From positions 153,078,001-153,142,000 of the forward strand of contig JBITNC010000001.1 in assembly GCA_050084985.1 (NCBI GenBank): a stretch of DNA of 64,000 nucleotides, read 5' to 3'. This document shows, piece after piece, positions 23,071-34,656 of the stretch (positions within the stretch are counted from its first letter, which is position 1; every line of letters begins with the position of its first letter). The stretch is from Nageia nagi. Its lineage: Eukaryota > Pinophyta. A model generated the notes under the pieces. That model was not told the DNA's origin. It saw nothing but the letters and a program-made list of their open reading frames with translations, and did no database searches. A program made the translations under genes and the position numbers.

Positions 23071-24750
23071 AGAAATTATGCATAATAGAATTGATATAAC
23101 CATAGTGATTATATTGTATTTATTGGTTTGGTCCATTATTATAGGATTCGTATTATAAATGTTGGCATAGAATATAGGATTTAATATTAGTAATAGTAGA
23201 TAGGGGTATAGTGGTAATCATTATTTCATAATTGAATACCATATTTTTTATTCTCCCTATTTAAGAACATATCTTGAGACCCTTACCTCTCAAAGTGGCC
23301 TTTGAAATTCTACCCTCTTAAAGTGACTTTCATTCTTGACTATTAAATGAAGTGTTTTTATAAATCTATAATTTTTATTATGATGTATAATGTATATTTC
23401 TATTTGGATACTTATTGCAAATTACTAATTTTATACATATGAACAATAAATGCTATGGTTATGAATTTGAATGTGATAGTGGTAAATTTATTTTATTGCT
23501 AAGTTGTTTTAATCCAAATGATATCAAAGTAACAACATGGGTTATTCCCATCCCCAAGGAGATAATGCATTAGTAAAATGCTTTGATTGAGCTCTAGAAG
23601 GTCCCAAGTTTAAATTTCTCTTGTTATTCATTTATTTCATAGTTGGGCTATGGTTTTTCTATCATTGGGCTATCCATCTATAGCCACTAGGTAGATGGAG
23701 AAGATATTAAAAGCTCATGCTGTTGGTGATGAGAAGGTTCATAGAATAATTTGGCTCATGATTCAACCCAAACATAATATTTATCATTGGTGATCAATGA
23801 ATTTGTACAAAAATATCACATATTTACATTATCTCCATAAGTAATATTAAAAATATATTAGCTTAAAAAAATTATCATTTTTAAATTTTTTTTGAATAGA
23901 TAAGGGATTAAAAAAAAGAGTATAAAAATTATTGAAACCACATTAGGATACCTATCTCATTTTGAAATCTTGACAAGTGAATCAATATTATTGGCAAACC
24001 TATTGGTACAACAAAATTTTGAAATCCACATTAAGAGGACTTTATTCTCTTTACCAATATGATCAAAATAGAATTTATTATTAATAAACAGTATTTTTAA
24101 GACTTAATAAAATATATGAAACCTAAAAGCACTCAAAACATGTTAAGGGGATGATAAAGAGATATCAATATGAATCTCTTATCTAGAAAATGAAAAAGGA
24201 AAACAAATATGGTCCATGGTAGAACAAGTCAAGGATAACATTGTAACAATCCTCATAATCAAGAAAATATGAAATGAAATAAAACACCAAAAATTCAAAA
24301 TAAAGTAAAATAACAATAAAAAAAATGGATAATGCACATACTTTGAGTCACCAAACTATAAATGAAGTAAACTTTGATATAACATGAGAAGGATATTAAT
24401 GAAAAGATCATGAACTTCTAAGTAAAAATCAAAAGAGAAATTCAAAATAATTCATTATAAACATAACAAAACCTATGTTGCAAGTATAATCAACTAAATT
24501 CTTAGAATATTTTCAAATTATTTTGTATGCATTTTTTAAGTCCTTCCAATTGTAGTCCAAAGAATATTATGAAAATAATGAAGACCATTGAAGGAGAAGA
24601 GCCATCCATAACAACTATGCAGAACATAATCAAGAGGAAGAGTATCTAAAACAACATAGACACATGCAAATATAGTAACATCAAACTATAATGATTATGA
24701 CATTGAATATAAATTATATATTGATATTGATTTAGATTATTCATTCAATT
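23071..24750. other. Spacer and untranslated leader, no gene seen
   Basis: No coding support. At 23,519-23,530 the plus strand TGATATCAAAGT resembles a tRNA-Met primer site and could belong to the plus-strand element whose gag starts near 24,780. No LTR could be confirmed because a second copy is absent. Confidence 0.35.
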
Positions 24751-24779
24751 TTGGTACATAGACAAGTAATATTCTAATA

Positions 24780-26208
24780 CTAAATTTGCCTCGAATCCCA
24801 TTTGTGAGAGAAAATCCTAGAGAGTGGCTAACTAAAATAGAATTGATGAATACATATCATAGAATACCATAACAAGGTAAGGTTTATGTATTAATAATGC
24901 AATTGGATAGTCATGTGCTAAATTATATTTTATAGAAGTTGAAGCACAAAGACAAGAAACCTAGATGTTGGGAATTAAAGAAATTATTTTTTAAAAAGAA
25001 AAATAGAAAAAGGTATTCAACATCTTATGCGATAAGGATTATATAGATTAATAAAAAATATTTAATGGGTAATTAATTTAATGAATTCATGACAACCTTG
25101 AATTTTATGAGGGATATACTTATATATGTTAGTCATAGAACATTCAAAGGTGGATTGAAGGATAAGATTAAGAGGTAAATAAGTCCAAATTATCTTAGAA
25201 CACTCAAGTATGTGAAAATATAGGATGAACTATTATAATAAAATATAAATGGATTAATATTTCAATTAATAAGAGGTGACTACAATATAAGGCCTAATTA
25301 CAGCACAAGGAAAGGGGAAAGAGCTAATGATATATGTCACAAATGTAAAGGAAAATGGAGAAAATTAAATATTCATGATTGAATAATTTTTTAAAATGGA
25401 TATGGATGAAAATAAAAAGATATCTTAAAGAAGAAGTAAATCACAAAAAATAATCTAACTTAAAAGAATAAAAAGAACTAGAAATTTTGATTAATAGTAT
25501 TTAATCTCATGGGTATGAATTATCACAAAATAATTAAGGTACATAGTTTTATAAAAAATGAAAGAGTGATTATGTTAATTGATTCATGTAGTACTCATAA
25601 TTTTATTAATATAGATGTATCAAATAAATTGAGACTATATTTGCATCAAGAAGAAATATTTAATTTATTAATTACATTAATGGTTTAAAAGCAACAATGT
25701 ATGTAGAAAAGGTTTCCAATGTAAGGCTTATATTAGATAATTATACATGGAGATCATGGATTTATATGAAGTAGATCTTATTTTCAATTCTACATGAATG
25801 GATTAATTAGGAGATATTACCATTAACTTTAAGAATTTATATGTGCAATGAACCAAAACTTGAAAATAAATTCAACTCTAATTATTTCTATTATCTCTAG
25901 AAATAGTGGTAAGTTCATACCAAATGGAAAATCTACTTACAATGATAAGAAGAGAAGTTGCAAAAAAAAGTTTTCAATGGAGATCAAGGAAAATATAAAA
26001 TAATTAGGTAAAAATTAAAAAAATGATAAGTATGAAAAGATATTTTAGGAATTAAAATAAATCCTCTAAATTAGAGCTCATGATCATCCAATCAAATTAT
26101 TTTTGAGAATTCATCCACACAATATTAGTCCATATAGATATACTCAACCAAAAAAAAAAGAGATTGAGAAGTTGGTACATGAAATGTTAGAGAAAGGTAT
26201 AATTCATT
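24780..26208 (+). pseudogene. Ty3/gypsy gag-protease-RT start, truncated by LTR insertion
   Basis: Plus-strand gag is readable from 24,781 (LPRIPFVRENPREWLTKIEL). A knuckle-like ICHKCKGKWRKLNIH lies at 25,336-25,380 and lacks the last Cys. The protease site near 25,575-25,610 reads LIDSCSTHNFIN, with the usual DSG changed to DSC. The linker and first RT residues (EIEKLVHEMLEKGII) lie at 26,159-26,208, where the frame is cut by the end of a long LTR copy. The remainder of RT, RNase H and integrase was not found on the far side, so it is lost or outside the window. Confidence 0.75.
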
Positions 26209-28900
26209 TGTAATGCATCCACCTATTCCTTACATCCAAAATCCTATAATTTTAGACTAATTTTTTTTTTGTCTGATTAACTTATACACTTGAATGATTT
26301 ATGAATGGATCCAAGTGATCCACATGAGCTTATCAATACTGCTATCTAGTCAGCACCCACATGGTAAGAATGCATAAAGTTTGGATTATCCAACCTTAAT
26401 TAAATCTTTTCTAGTGTTCACTCCATAATGTTCACCCCATTGAGGATATGCCTTACATGTGATCCCACCATTTCAACTTCATGAACTATCTAGAAAATAT
26501 TTTAGACATGACATAGTGGTTTCCTAATCAAGGCCCATATCAATTGAAAGAGCTTACATCCACTAGGTTACACATCCTCACTCAATGATAACCCTTTGAT
26601 TTATAGGAGTATATAGTTTATCATAGGAAAAATTCCTTATGAATGGGTAACATCGTTGCCTATGGAATAGTCATCATACTCCTATGTGCTTAATTATGAG
26701 TAGTATGAATAGTAAATTGCCTTCACTTGGTAACCTTAGTTTTATAAATTGCTATGCTCATATGATACTCTTTGGAGGATATGAGGTACTAGCCTACCTA
26801 TATCTATCAACTAGGCTCACCATGGGATCTAGCATCCTTATGTCCATATCTTGGAGAGCCATGGGTATTAAATTAATACCATCTAGTGATTTGTATAGTC
26901 TAATTAATTTTAATTAAGGTTATAAAATAAAAACCACTTATGACCTAATAATCTTAAGATAACTAATCCAAGATCAATTATTAAGAATCTAAGTTCCATG
27001 TTTGTACTATACATGAGGTAACAAATCACATTTTATTTTTATTTTTTAATATCAAAAAGCAAAATATATGTAGGAAGAATATAAACAAGGTTGCTTAGGA
27101 AGTTACATAATATATCTAAAAGTACTACAAGTATCCCATATACATGGCACTGCATAATTAATACTACATTATAAAAGTTCACATGCTAATGCTTAGTAAT
27201 GTGCCTTGAGATGACATTAAAGTCAACTACTTCTATAAAAGAAGTGCTATGTGAAGTGATTCTTAACCAAGGTATATACTTTTGAAATGTTGTTTAGCGA
27301 GAAGGGTTCAATTAATGAATATTCCACACCATTTTTCCTACATTATTGAATCAATCCAAAGTTCATCTTTTTGAGTTTATGCTATCATACTAGCATGTAA
27401 TGTAAGCCATGTTTTGATTTGAACTTCATCCTTCATTGATAGATCCACCCTTTATTTAGATCCATATCAGGGTTTACCATCAAACCTATTTCTTTAATTT
27501 GATCCATTATTAAGTTTATCAATTCAAACTAAATCCTAAGTCTTTTCTCTTTGTTATTGGAAAATAACCCCTAAGTAGACTCATATTATTGATATTACAC
27601 TAACCCCATTTGATCCTATTTTAATCCTTTTTAATACTCAAGGATATCTAGGACTATCTAAACTATTTTCAACTTATTGTTAGGGTGTAAACTAAACACA
27701 TTTATGTCATTGGGTCAAGGTATGTATTTATTAGGGTTACCTTAATGAGTTTTATTTATTCATCAATGTATTTCTTACTATATGTAAGTAATTTTCTAAG
27801 CTCCTATCAATATTCCTTTACAATTATCAAGGAATAATTAATCCTTAGTGTTTACTCTAAAGTTAAGAGTTTCCCATGTACAAGGAGTCCTTTGTCTCTC
27901 TATTTAAATTCTATCTTGGGAGTATCTTAGAACAATGAGATTTATCAATCCTTATAAGATAGAAGATTATGAAATTCATAGAGTACTAAAGTCATCCCTT
28001 AATATTTTTTTAAGAAAAGTTGACTTAACAAGGATTTAAATGATTTAATTCACTTATTTGTTATTCATATTATTGTATTACCTCTTGTCTTCATATGAGA
28101 CTATAGTTCCTATTCTAATATTTAAAAGACTTTAAAAGTTTACACTATAGAGTAAAGTATATCATATATATACTAAATGAACTTTAAAAGTTTCCAAGAA
28201 GTTCTATCAAACTTTTATTCTATTAACTTATTACATGAAGCTATTAAATACATTAATTGAGGAAAAAACTTATCTTTTACAAGAGGGCCCCTTACAAGTT
28301 TTTACATTGATACATAGGAGATATTTCAAATATTAATTTGGAATATTTCAATACTTCATTGTCCTCTTAAAGTAGAGTTCCTCATCTTCATATTTCTAGC
28401 TTCTTCAACAATTCAAAGATGTTAGGATTAGGAACTAAAAAGGTTAGGAGTTTGACGACTAGAAAAACCCTCTTTTCACTTGTGACCATGATGCAAATGT
28501 AATATAACTATATGGTATCTAACTTATTAAAACCATTGTATGAACCTCAAAAAGATTAATGGCTACCTCCCTTGCTTGGTAATATGGTAATTCAACTACA
28601 TAAGCAACTTTATTAAGTTAAATTTATAGATTTCTCATACTACACATCCTTCATACCTCTTATCCATTCTTACTCAATAAATATGTTTTCATAAAATGTT
28701 AATAAACTTTATATAATCAATTCTATTTTCAAAAATAGGTACTTATAGTCATCACATACTATGGATCTTTCATAATTTATTATCTATTAATAAAATTTCA
28801 CTCAACCATACTAATAAAATAGAAGCTTTATGAAATAAATGTCGATATAGAATTCTCTTGTTAAATATTTACTTAAACACTAGTCGCCTTAAACTCTTTC
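26209..28900 (-). repeat. Second copy of the long LTR, left piece
   Basis: This begins TGTAATGCATCC and aligns with 5,343 to about 8,000, including shared strings such as AGTGGTTTCCTAAT, ATCCACTAG and CTAGGCTCACCATGG. It directly interrupts the RT of the plus-strand Ty3/gypsy relic, so this is the outer end of an inserted LTR. The similarity fades near 28,700-28,900, before the PPR relic begins. The open frame at 26,684-26,917 is not supported as a gene. Confidence 0.65.
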
Positions 28901-29106
28901 ATTTTAATACAAGTCAAATATGGAGAAATTCTATGCAAGGTGTGTGCCAAATAGTTGGTTGACATCAATCATAATATTTTTATTGTTGACAAACATAATG
29001 TTCAAACCTAATGAGTCTTTTGTACATAGAGTTAGATAACCCTATTCCTGGTATCTTCCAAAGTGAGGAGATATGGTATTAATTGATAGGGATTCTTATC
29101 GATTTA

Positions 29107-29539
29107 CCCCAACAATGGAGCTATTTATATAAAGCAACATCAAGTGTAAATCCAAACTCTCCAACCTTTGTTAGCATGCTCCTAGTGTGTACCACTTCAT
29201 GAGCTCAAATAGGTATGAAGATCCATCAAAGAGTAGTTGAAAAAGGTTTTAGATAAAATGTTGAGGTTGAGAGTGCCTAATATATGCAAAATTATATGAA
29301 TGGGAAGGAACAAGGTTTAAAATTAGATTCATTGGTTAAGCATAAAGCTATACTTAAAACCTTTGTCAACATTTTTTTGACATGTGCCATCATGGGAGCT
29401 TGACAAGAAGGTATGAAGTTTTATCAAAGAGTAGTTGAAATGGTTTCTAATTGAATTTTGTGGTTGTGAATGACTATATGTAAGAATTACACAATGATAG
29501 GAATATTAAACAACTTTCATGAACTACAATGATAGTAGG
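29107..29539 (+). pseudogene. PPR gene relic, upstream half
   Basis: Plus-strand translation in shifting frames gives NPNSPTFVSMLLVCTT, IGMKIHQRVVEKGF and FYQRVVEM, the linker and helices of PLS-class PPR repeats (canonically NSTTFASIL...GMEIHQRVVENGF). Such proteins bind organellar RNA in mitochondria or plastids, usually for C-to-U editing. The end ACAATGATAGTAGG corresponds to the motif T-M-I-V-G, which is cut by the chromovirus at 29,540. Two broken repeats are visible, with several stops. Confidence 0.65.
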
Positions 29540-30111
29540 TGATGTACCTTCAAACAATCATAACTTTTGACCCAACTATCAGGTCATCTTGAAATTTTGA
29601 GGAGAGCTAGATATGGATTTTCATGATTCAGTTGCCACCTACTCTAGGAGGGATGCCCCCGAATAGAAAGTTTTTTTATCAGCCTAAACCCATCATTTAG
29701 TGCCTAAAAATTAGCTTTTAGTGTCATTTTTTAGGATTTTCCAATAAATAGACTTTAATATCTTTTGTTGTAGAATTTATTTAGGAGAATAAATTGGAAA
29801 ATGGCTTAGTCTATGTTGACTAGGCTTGTTTGCCAAGTTTGGTTGTAATCCAAGGAACTTTCTATTTTTAGAAACTTTCTATCTTTTTATCTTTAGAAAG
29901 TTTCTATTTTTAGTAATGTCTTACTTTTTAGACTGTTCGTTATTTTTTTGGGAGAGTCTCCTTCTTTCTATATTAGCTATTGTAATAGATCTAAAAATGG
30001 TATTATGAATTTTGGAATGAGAAGAGGATTGTTTATAGGTTTTCTTTTGTCTTAATATATTTATGTTATTGGAGCCCATTTTGTTTGTCTTTTGCAGCTG
30101 AATTCACATCA
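29540..30111 (+). repeat. 5' LTR of chromovirus
   Basis: It starts TGATGTACC and ends TTCACATCA. It contains an 11-base inverted repeat GAAACTTTCTA/TAGAAAGTTTC at 29,871-29,904. The open frame at 29,826-30,008 has a counterpart at 34,942-35,124 only because both LTRs carry it; it is not a supported gene. Confidence 0.92.
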
Positions 30112-30113
30112 TC

Positions 30114-30128
30114 TGGTATCAAAGTGGG
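30114..30128 (+). other. Chromovirus primer-binding site
   Basis: TGGTATCAAAGTGG follows the LTR after a two-base spacer. It matches the common initiator tRNA-Met site TGGTATCAGAGC apart from small changes. Confidence 0.8.
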
Positions 30129-30152
30129 TGTGATCTCGCTAGTGGAGGGAAG

Positions 30153-31324
30153 ATGCCACCTAGAAGATAAGTTGGGGTGTAGGGAGGGATGTAGCACGTG
30201 CCTATGCCCACATGAATAGGTAGATAGAGGATCTGCATGTAGAAATAGCATTGTTAACTAGTGCAATTAACCGTATTGGGGAGAGGAGACCTCATGCTCC
30301 TTCAAATCTTAGATTTGATAGTGAGAACATGTCTAGGGAAAATATACCTAGTGTTGAGGTGGAGGGAGAACCCCTACATGAAAAAGAAGCAATACAATGT
30401 TTCAATAATAGGCTAATCCAAGACTTGGAAGGGATAAGAGGAAATCAATATGGGATCAAAATTGAGGTTTTTGAGTATGCTAGTGGGTTGAAACTAGAGG
30501 AGTTGATTGATTGGGTAAATAGCATGGAAAGATACTTAGAATGGGGTAATATGGCTAAGGATAAGAAGGTGAAGCTTGCATGCATGAAATTAAATGGGCA
30601 TGCATTGATTTGGTGGGATCATCTATAGGCTTCACAACAAAGAAAGGGAAAAGAGAAGATTAAGGCTTGGGCTAAGATGAAGAAGAAGTTACAAGAGAAA
30701 TTTATTCCTGTAGATTATTCCTAGAACTTATTTTGTAAATTTTAGAATCTTCAATAGAGAGAACATAGTGTTGAAGATTACACTAATGAGTTCTACAAAT
30801 TATCCGTTTGAGTGGAGCATAATGAAATGGATGAGCAGAGAGGTACAAGGTAGGTGAATGGCATATGTTTTTCTATTCAAGATGAGATAAGTATGCACTA
30901 TACTCTTACTATAGAATATGCATACCAAATGGCCTTAAGAGTTGAGGAAAAGCTTTAGAGGCTTAATAGAGAGGGTAAGAAAGGATCAACACCCTCTTCA
31001 AATTAAGGGCATGGTGGATCTAATTTCTCCAAAGGAGAATCATCAACATTTTCCAAAAAGGAGGATCAAGTGGTACAAGGTCAAGATACCTCCCAAAGAG
31101 GAAGAGGGTATCTGAGAGGAAGAGGGAATGGTGGAGGAAGGATAGGTACTAGACCATATAAGCCATTCATCTATTATAGATGTGGAGAGGAAGGTCATAA
31201 AGCATTCAACTGCCCTCAATATGATGCAAAAGAAAGGGGACAAGCAAGGGTCACCTTAGTTGAAGAAGAGGAAGAGAATGAGATAGAAGTCATTATAGAT
31301 ATTGGTGAGATTCTCATGATATGA
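30153..31324 (+). pseudogene. Chromovirus gag relic with zinc knuckle
   Basis: The start ATGCCACCTAGAAGA (MPPRR, then a stop) is typical for this group. The longest open piece (30,251-30,628) holds the capsid-like region with WVNSMERYLEWGNM and ends LNGHALIWWDHL, a hallmark of plant Ty3/gypsy gag. After several stops an Arg/Gly-rich tract leads to a CCHC knuckle at 31,172-31,213, read as YYRCGEEGHKAFNC; the first Cys is Tyr. An acidic stretch (VEEEEENEIE) then leads to protease. Gag would coat the particle and bind RNA. Confidence 0.88.
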
Positions 31325-31384
31325 AGAACCCTCATTATTCCAGATAAGGTAAGCATGCAAGAAGAAGATGATGGAGATTTTTAG

Positions 31385-31903
31385 TTGTGTAATAATATTT
31401 TTCACACAAGATGCACCTTAGGAGGAAAGGTATGTAACATGGTCATTGATGAGGGTAGTTGTGAAAATTTGGTCTTTGATATCATGGTTGATAAATTAAA
31501 TTTAAAATGTGAAAAACATCCAAATCCCTATCATGTTTCATGGATTAAGAAAAAAAATATAGTAACCATTGATAAGAGGTGTTTGTTCAACTTCTCAATT
31601 GGGAAATCTTACAAGGATGATGTGTAGTGTGATGTGATCCCCATGGATGCATGTCACATTCTATTGGGAAGACCTTGGCAATATGATAGGGATTCTAATC
31701 ATAATGGTAGAAAGAATACTCACACATTTTGGAAGGATGGTGTGAAGGTGATTTTTATGCCTATAAAGGAGGATGGAATGAGCAAGAGCCTATTGGCAAT
31801 GAAGGAATTTCTTCTAGCAATTAAAGAAGTTAGCTTCTATTATGTTTTAATAGCTAGGAAGCTAGAAATAGAGAAAGTGGTTATACCTGCAATAGAAACT
31901 TAG
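31385..31903 (+). pseudogene. Chromovirus protease relic
   Basis: The aspartic protease active site reads VIDEGSCENLVF at about 31,442-31,477, where plant elements usually have D-S-G or D-G-G; the catalytic Asp is kept and the next residue is Glu. The protein continues through YHVSWIKKKN and, after a stop at 31,625, ACHILLGRPWQYDRD, the family's ILGRPWQ closing motif. The segment to 31,903 is the linker before RT. Confidence 0.85.
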
Positions 31904-32640
31904 TTGCTAAAAGAATATGAAGATGTCACACCAAAGGATTTGCTAGATGGGTTACCACCAAAGAGGTATATCCAACATCACATGGATTTGATCCCAAGAT
32001 TATCAATTCTAAATTAGGTAGCTTATCAATTGAACCTAACATTGAATGTAGAGTTGAGTAGGCAAGTGATAGATTTGATAAAGAAGGGCTTAGTCAAGGA
32101 GAGTATGATTCCATGTTCAACTCTAGCATTGCTAAACCCAAAGAAAGATGGTTCATGGAGGATGTGTGTGGATAGTAGAGCCATAAACAAGATCACAATA
32201 AAGTATCGATACCATATGCCAAGAGTGGATGACATAATAGATGGATTGGCTAGAGTAAAATGCTTCAATAAAATTGATCTATAGAGTGGTTACTATCAGA
32301 TCAAAATTTGAGAAGGTGATGAATGGAAAATAGCTTTTAAGATAAAAGATGGGTTTGAGTGGACAGTGATGCCATTTGGGTTATCTAATGCACCCAGTAC
32401 ATTTATGTGATTGATGAATAGAGTACTATGAGAATATAATGGTAAATTTATAGTTGTGTATATTGATAATATAGTGATTTAGGATAAAAGTGAATAAGAG
32501 CATTTGCTACATCTAAAATTGATGTTAGATGTGCTCAAGAAGGAGAAACTATATGTCAATTTAAAGAAATGTAGATTTCCTCAAGATAGTTTAGTGTTTT
32601 TGGGATTTGTAATCTTTATATATGGCATAAGAATGGATAA
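31904..32640 (+). pseudogene. Chromovirus reverse transcriptase relic, catalytic Asp lost
   Basis: RT fingers and palm are clear: LLNPKKDGSWRMCVDSRAIN (near 32,134-32,190), then FNKIDL, a stop where Arg or Gln is normal, SGYYQIKI, and [13 protein letters not shown]. The active box reads VVYIDNIVI at 32,453-32,479, with the second catalytic Asp changed to Asn by a G-to-A change at 32,468. The sequence then follows to LKKCRFPQDSLVFLGF (near 32,565-32,610). Several in-frame stops occur. Confidence 0.9.
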
Positions 32641-32779
32641 TGAAAAAGTGAATGCAATTCTAGAGTGGCCTATTCCATGAACTATAATAGAAGTAAGGGG
32701 ATTTCATGGTTGACTACCTTTTATAGAAAGTTTATCATGAACTTTAGCAGTATAGCTTCCCCTACAATTGAGTGAACAA

Positions 32780-33330
32780 AGAGGAAGGATTTTGTATAGA
32801 CTAAGGTAGCAATTGAGAGTTTTGAAATATTGAGGAAGGAGGTATCAGAATCCCTTGTTATGGTGTTACCAAATTTTAGTAAGATATTTAAGGTTGATTA
32901 TGATGCCTTGTTTGTTGGGATTGGTAGTGTATTGAGTCAGGAGGGTAACTAGTAGCATTTTTTAGTGTGAAGTTGAATGATGCAAGGAAGAATTACTCTA
33001 CATATGATGTGGAGTTTTATGTAGTTATGCAAGCATTATAGCATTGGAGGCACTACTTAATCTCAAAGGAGTTTGTGTTGTTTACTGATCATGAAGCATT
33101 GAGGTATGTCAACTCTCAAAAAGTTAAATAGTAGACATGCCAAATGGGTTTCATTTCTACAACAATATTCATTTGTCCTGCAACAAAAATCTGGTAAGCA
33201 AAATAATGTTGCTATTGCATTAAGTAGGAAAGTCTTGTTGGTAACCATTATGGAGAATGTAATGGTGGGATTTGAGGGAATAAAAAATATGTATGAATTT
33301 GATGCTAATTTTGAGAATATTGTGATATAG
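32780..33330 (+). pseudogene. Chromovirus RNase H relic
   Basis: The segment near 32,820-32,945 (SLVMVLPNFSKIFKVDYDA... VLSQEGN) and 33,000-33,100 (TYDVEFYVVMQAL, YLISKEFVLFTDHEALRYV) is the RNase H fold with the acidic residues of VDYDA and TDHEAL visible. A one-base deletion near 33,119 shifts the frame to LNSRHAKWVSFLQQYSF. The closing motif, normally NVADALSR, reads NVAIALSR, so another acidic residue is lost. Confidence 0.85.
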
Positions 33331-33399
33331 TGTACGAGTGCAGTAGAAGGTGAGTCCCATCTAATTTTTAAAGAATGGTTACTTATTTAAGGGTACTCA

Positions 33400-34455
33400 A
33401 TTATGTATTCCCAATGACTCTATGAGAGAGAACATCTTGTAGGAATTACATAGTGGGGGTCTAGCTAGTCATTTTGGAGTAGCCAAAACTATGAATCTTG
33501 TAGAGGAGAAGTATTATTGGCCAAATATGAAAAGAGACATAATCAAGTTTGTCTCTAGATGTAGAGTGTGCCAAATGGCTAAAGGCCATGCACAAAATAC
33601 AAGGTTGTATATGCCACTACCAGTTCCTATAGGACCATGGATCGATCTAAGTATGGATTTTGTGTTAGGATTACCGAAGACATAATGGGTCTTATTCTTT
33701 GATGAGGTTATGTGATTGCATGGTGTCCCAAAGACTATTACTTCTAGTCAAGATACTAAGTTCTTGGGTCATTTTTGGTGAACATTATGGAAGAAGTTAA
33801 ATACCAGGCTATAGTTTAGTAGTGCTTACCATCCATAAATTGATGGGCAAATAAAGGTAGTGAATAGAAGCTTGGGAAACCTCTTACAGTGCATAGTTGG
33901 GGAATATCCAAAATAATGGTATTTCACCTTATCACAAGCTAAATTTGCATATAATAGCTCAGTGAATAAATCAATAGGTAAATCTCCTTTTCAAATTATT
34001 TATGGTCAAAATCCTAGAGGTGTATTAGATCTAGTTGAGTTACTAATGGGGGACCAAGTTAGTGATGATGCAGAAGCATTTGCTAAGCATATCCAAAAAG
34101 TGCAAGAATCAATGAAAGAAAAACTACATAATAGTAATGCTAACTACAAAGAGGTCATTGATGCACATAGAAGGATCAAAGTGTTTAAAGAGGGTGATAT
34201 GGTGATGGTTCATCTTAGAAAAGAACAATTTCCTAAAAGGTAGTATAACAAATTGAAAGTTAAGAAAATTGGACCTTGGAAGATTTTGGAGAAGATCAAT
34301 GACAATGCCTATAAAGTGGAGTTACCTGATGAATTTACTATTTCACTTATTTTTAATGTTTTTGATTTATTTTAGTATCAAGGTACTATTCAGAATGGAG
34401 ATCTATAGGATTTAGTAAATTAGGTACCATAGATGCCTATGAAAAAGAAGGATCG
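33400..34455 (+). pseudogene. Chromovirus integrase relic with internal deletion
   Basis: The HHCC zinc domain is intact in sequence (ELHSGGLASHFGVAKT, YYWPNMKRDI, CRVCQMAKGH). After MDFVLGLPKT at about 33,684 the frame jumps to LFFDEVM-x-LHGVPKT, which removes roughly 25-30 residues, including the VVVDRFSKMAHF strand that carries the first catalytic Asp. The second site reads TSSQDTKF (usually SDRD) and the third reads DGQIKVVN (usually QTEVVN), so all three acidic catalytic residues are gone. The tail ([35 protein letters not shown]) is complete. Confidence 0.88.
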
Positions 34456-34600
34456 AGTTGCATAAATACTTGATAAGAAGGTGATCACCACTAGACATGG
34501 GAGCTACAACAGATACCTAGTTTAGTTGGAAGGATTACTTTAGTTTTATAACACTTGGGTTTTAGAGTTAGAGCTAAAAAAAATTGACAACCAAAAGCTA
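34456..34600 (+). pseudogene. Chromodomain relic at the integrase C-terminus
   Basis: RHGSYNRYLV, a stop, LEGLL and NTWVLELEL match the chromodomain core (canonically YLVKWKG ... TWEPEENL) fused to integrase in chromoviruses. This domain is known to steer insertion toward marked chromatin. Two or three stops interrupt it. Confidence 0.7.
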
Positions 34601-34643
34601 AAAGATTTCATTTCAGTTGAACTCGCGGGAGCTAAGTTCCTTT

Positions 34644-34656
34644 AACCAGAGGAGAA
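34644..34656 (+). other. Chromovirus polypurine tract
   Basis: AACCAGAGGAGAA lies immediately before the 3' LTR start TGATGTACC, in the place where plus-strand synthesis is primed. Confidence 0.75.

Noticed and set aside
29826-30008. Plus open frame present also at 34,942-35,124
   Set aside because: Shared only because both are the same part of the chromovirus LTR; no sign of coding constraint.
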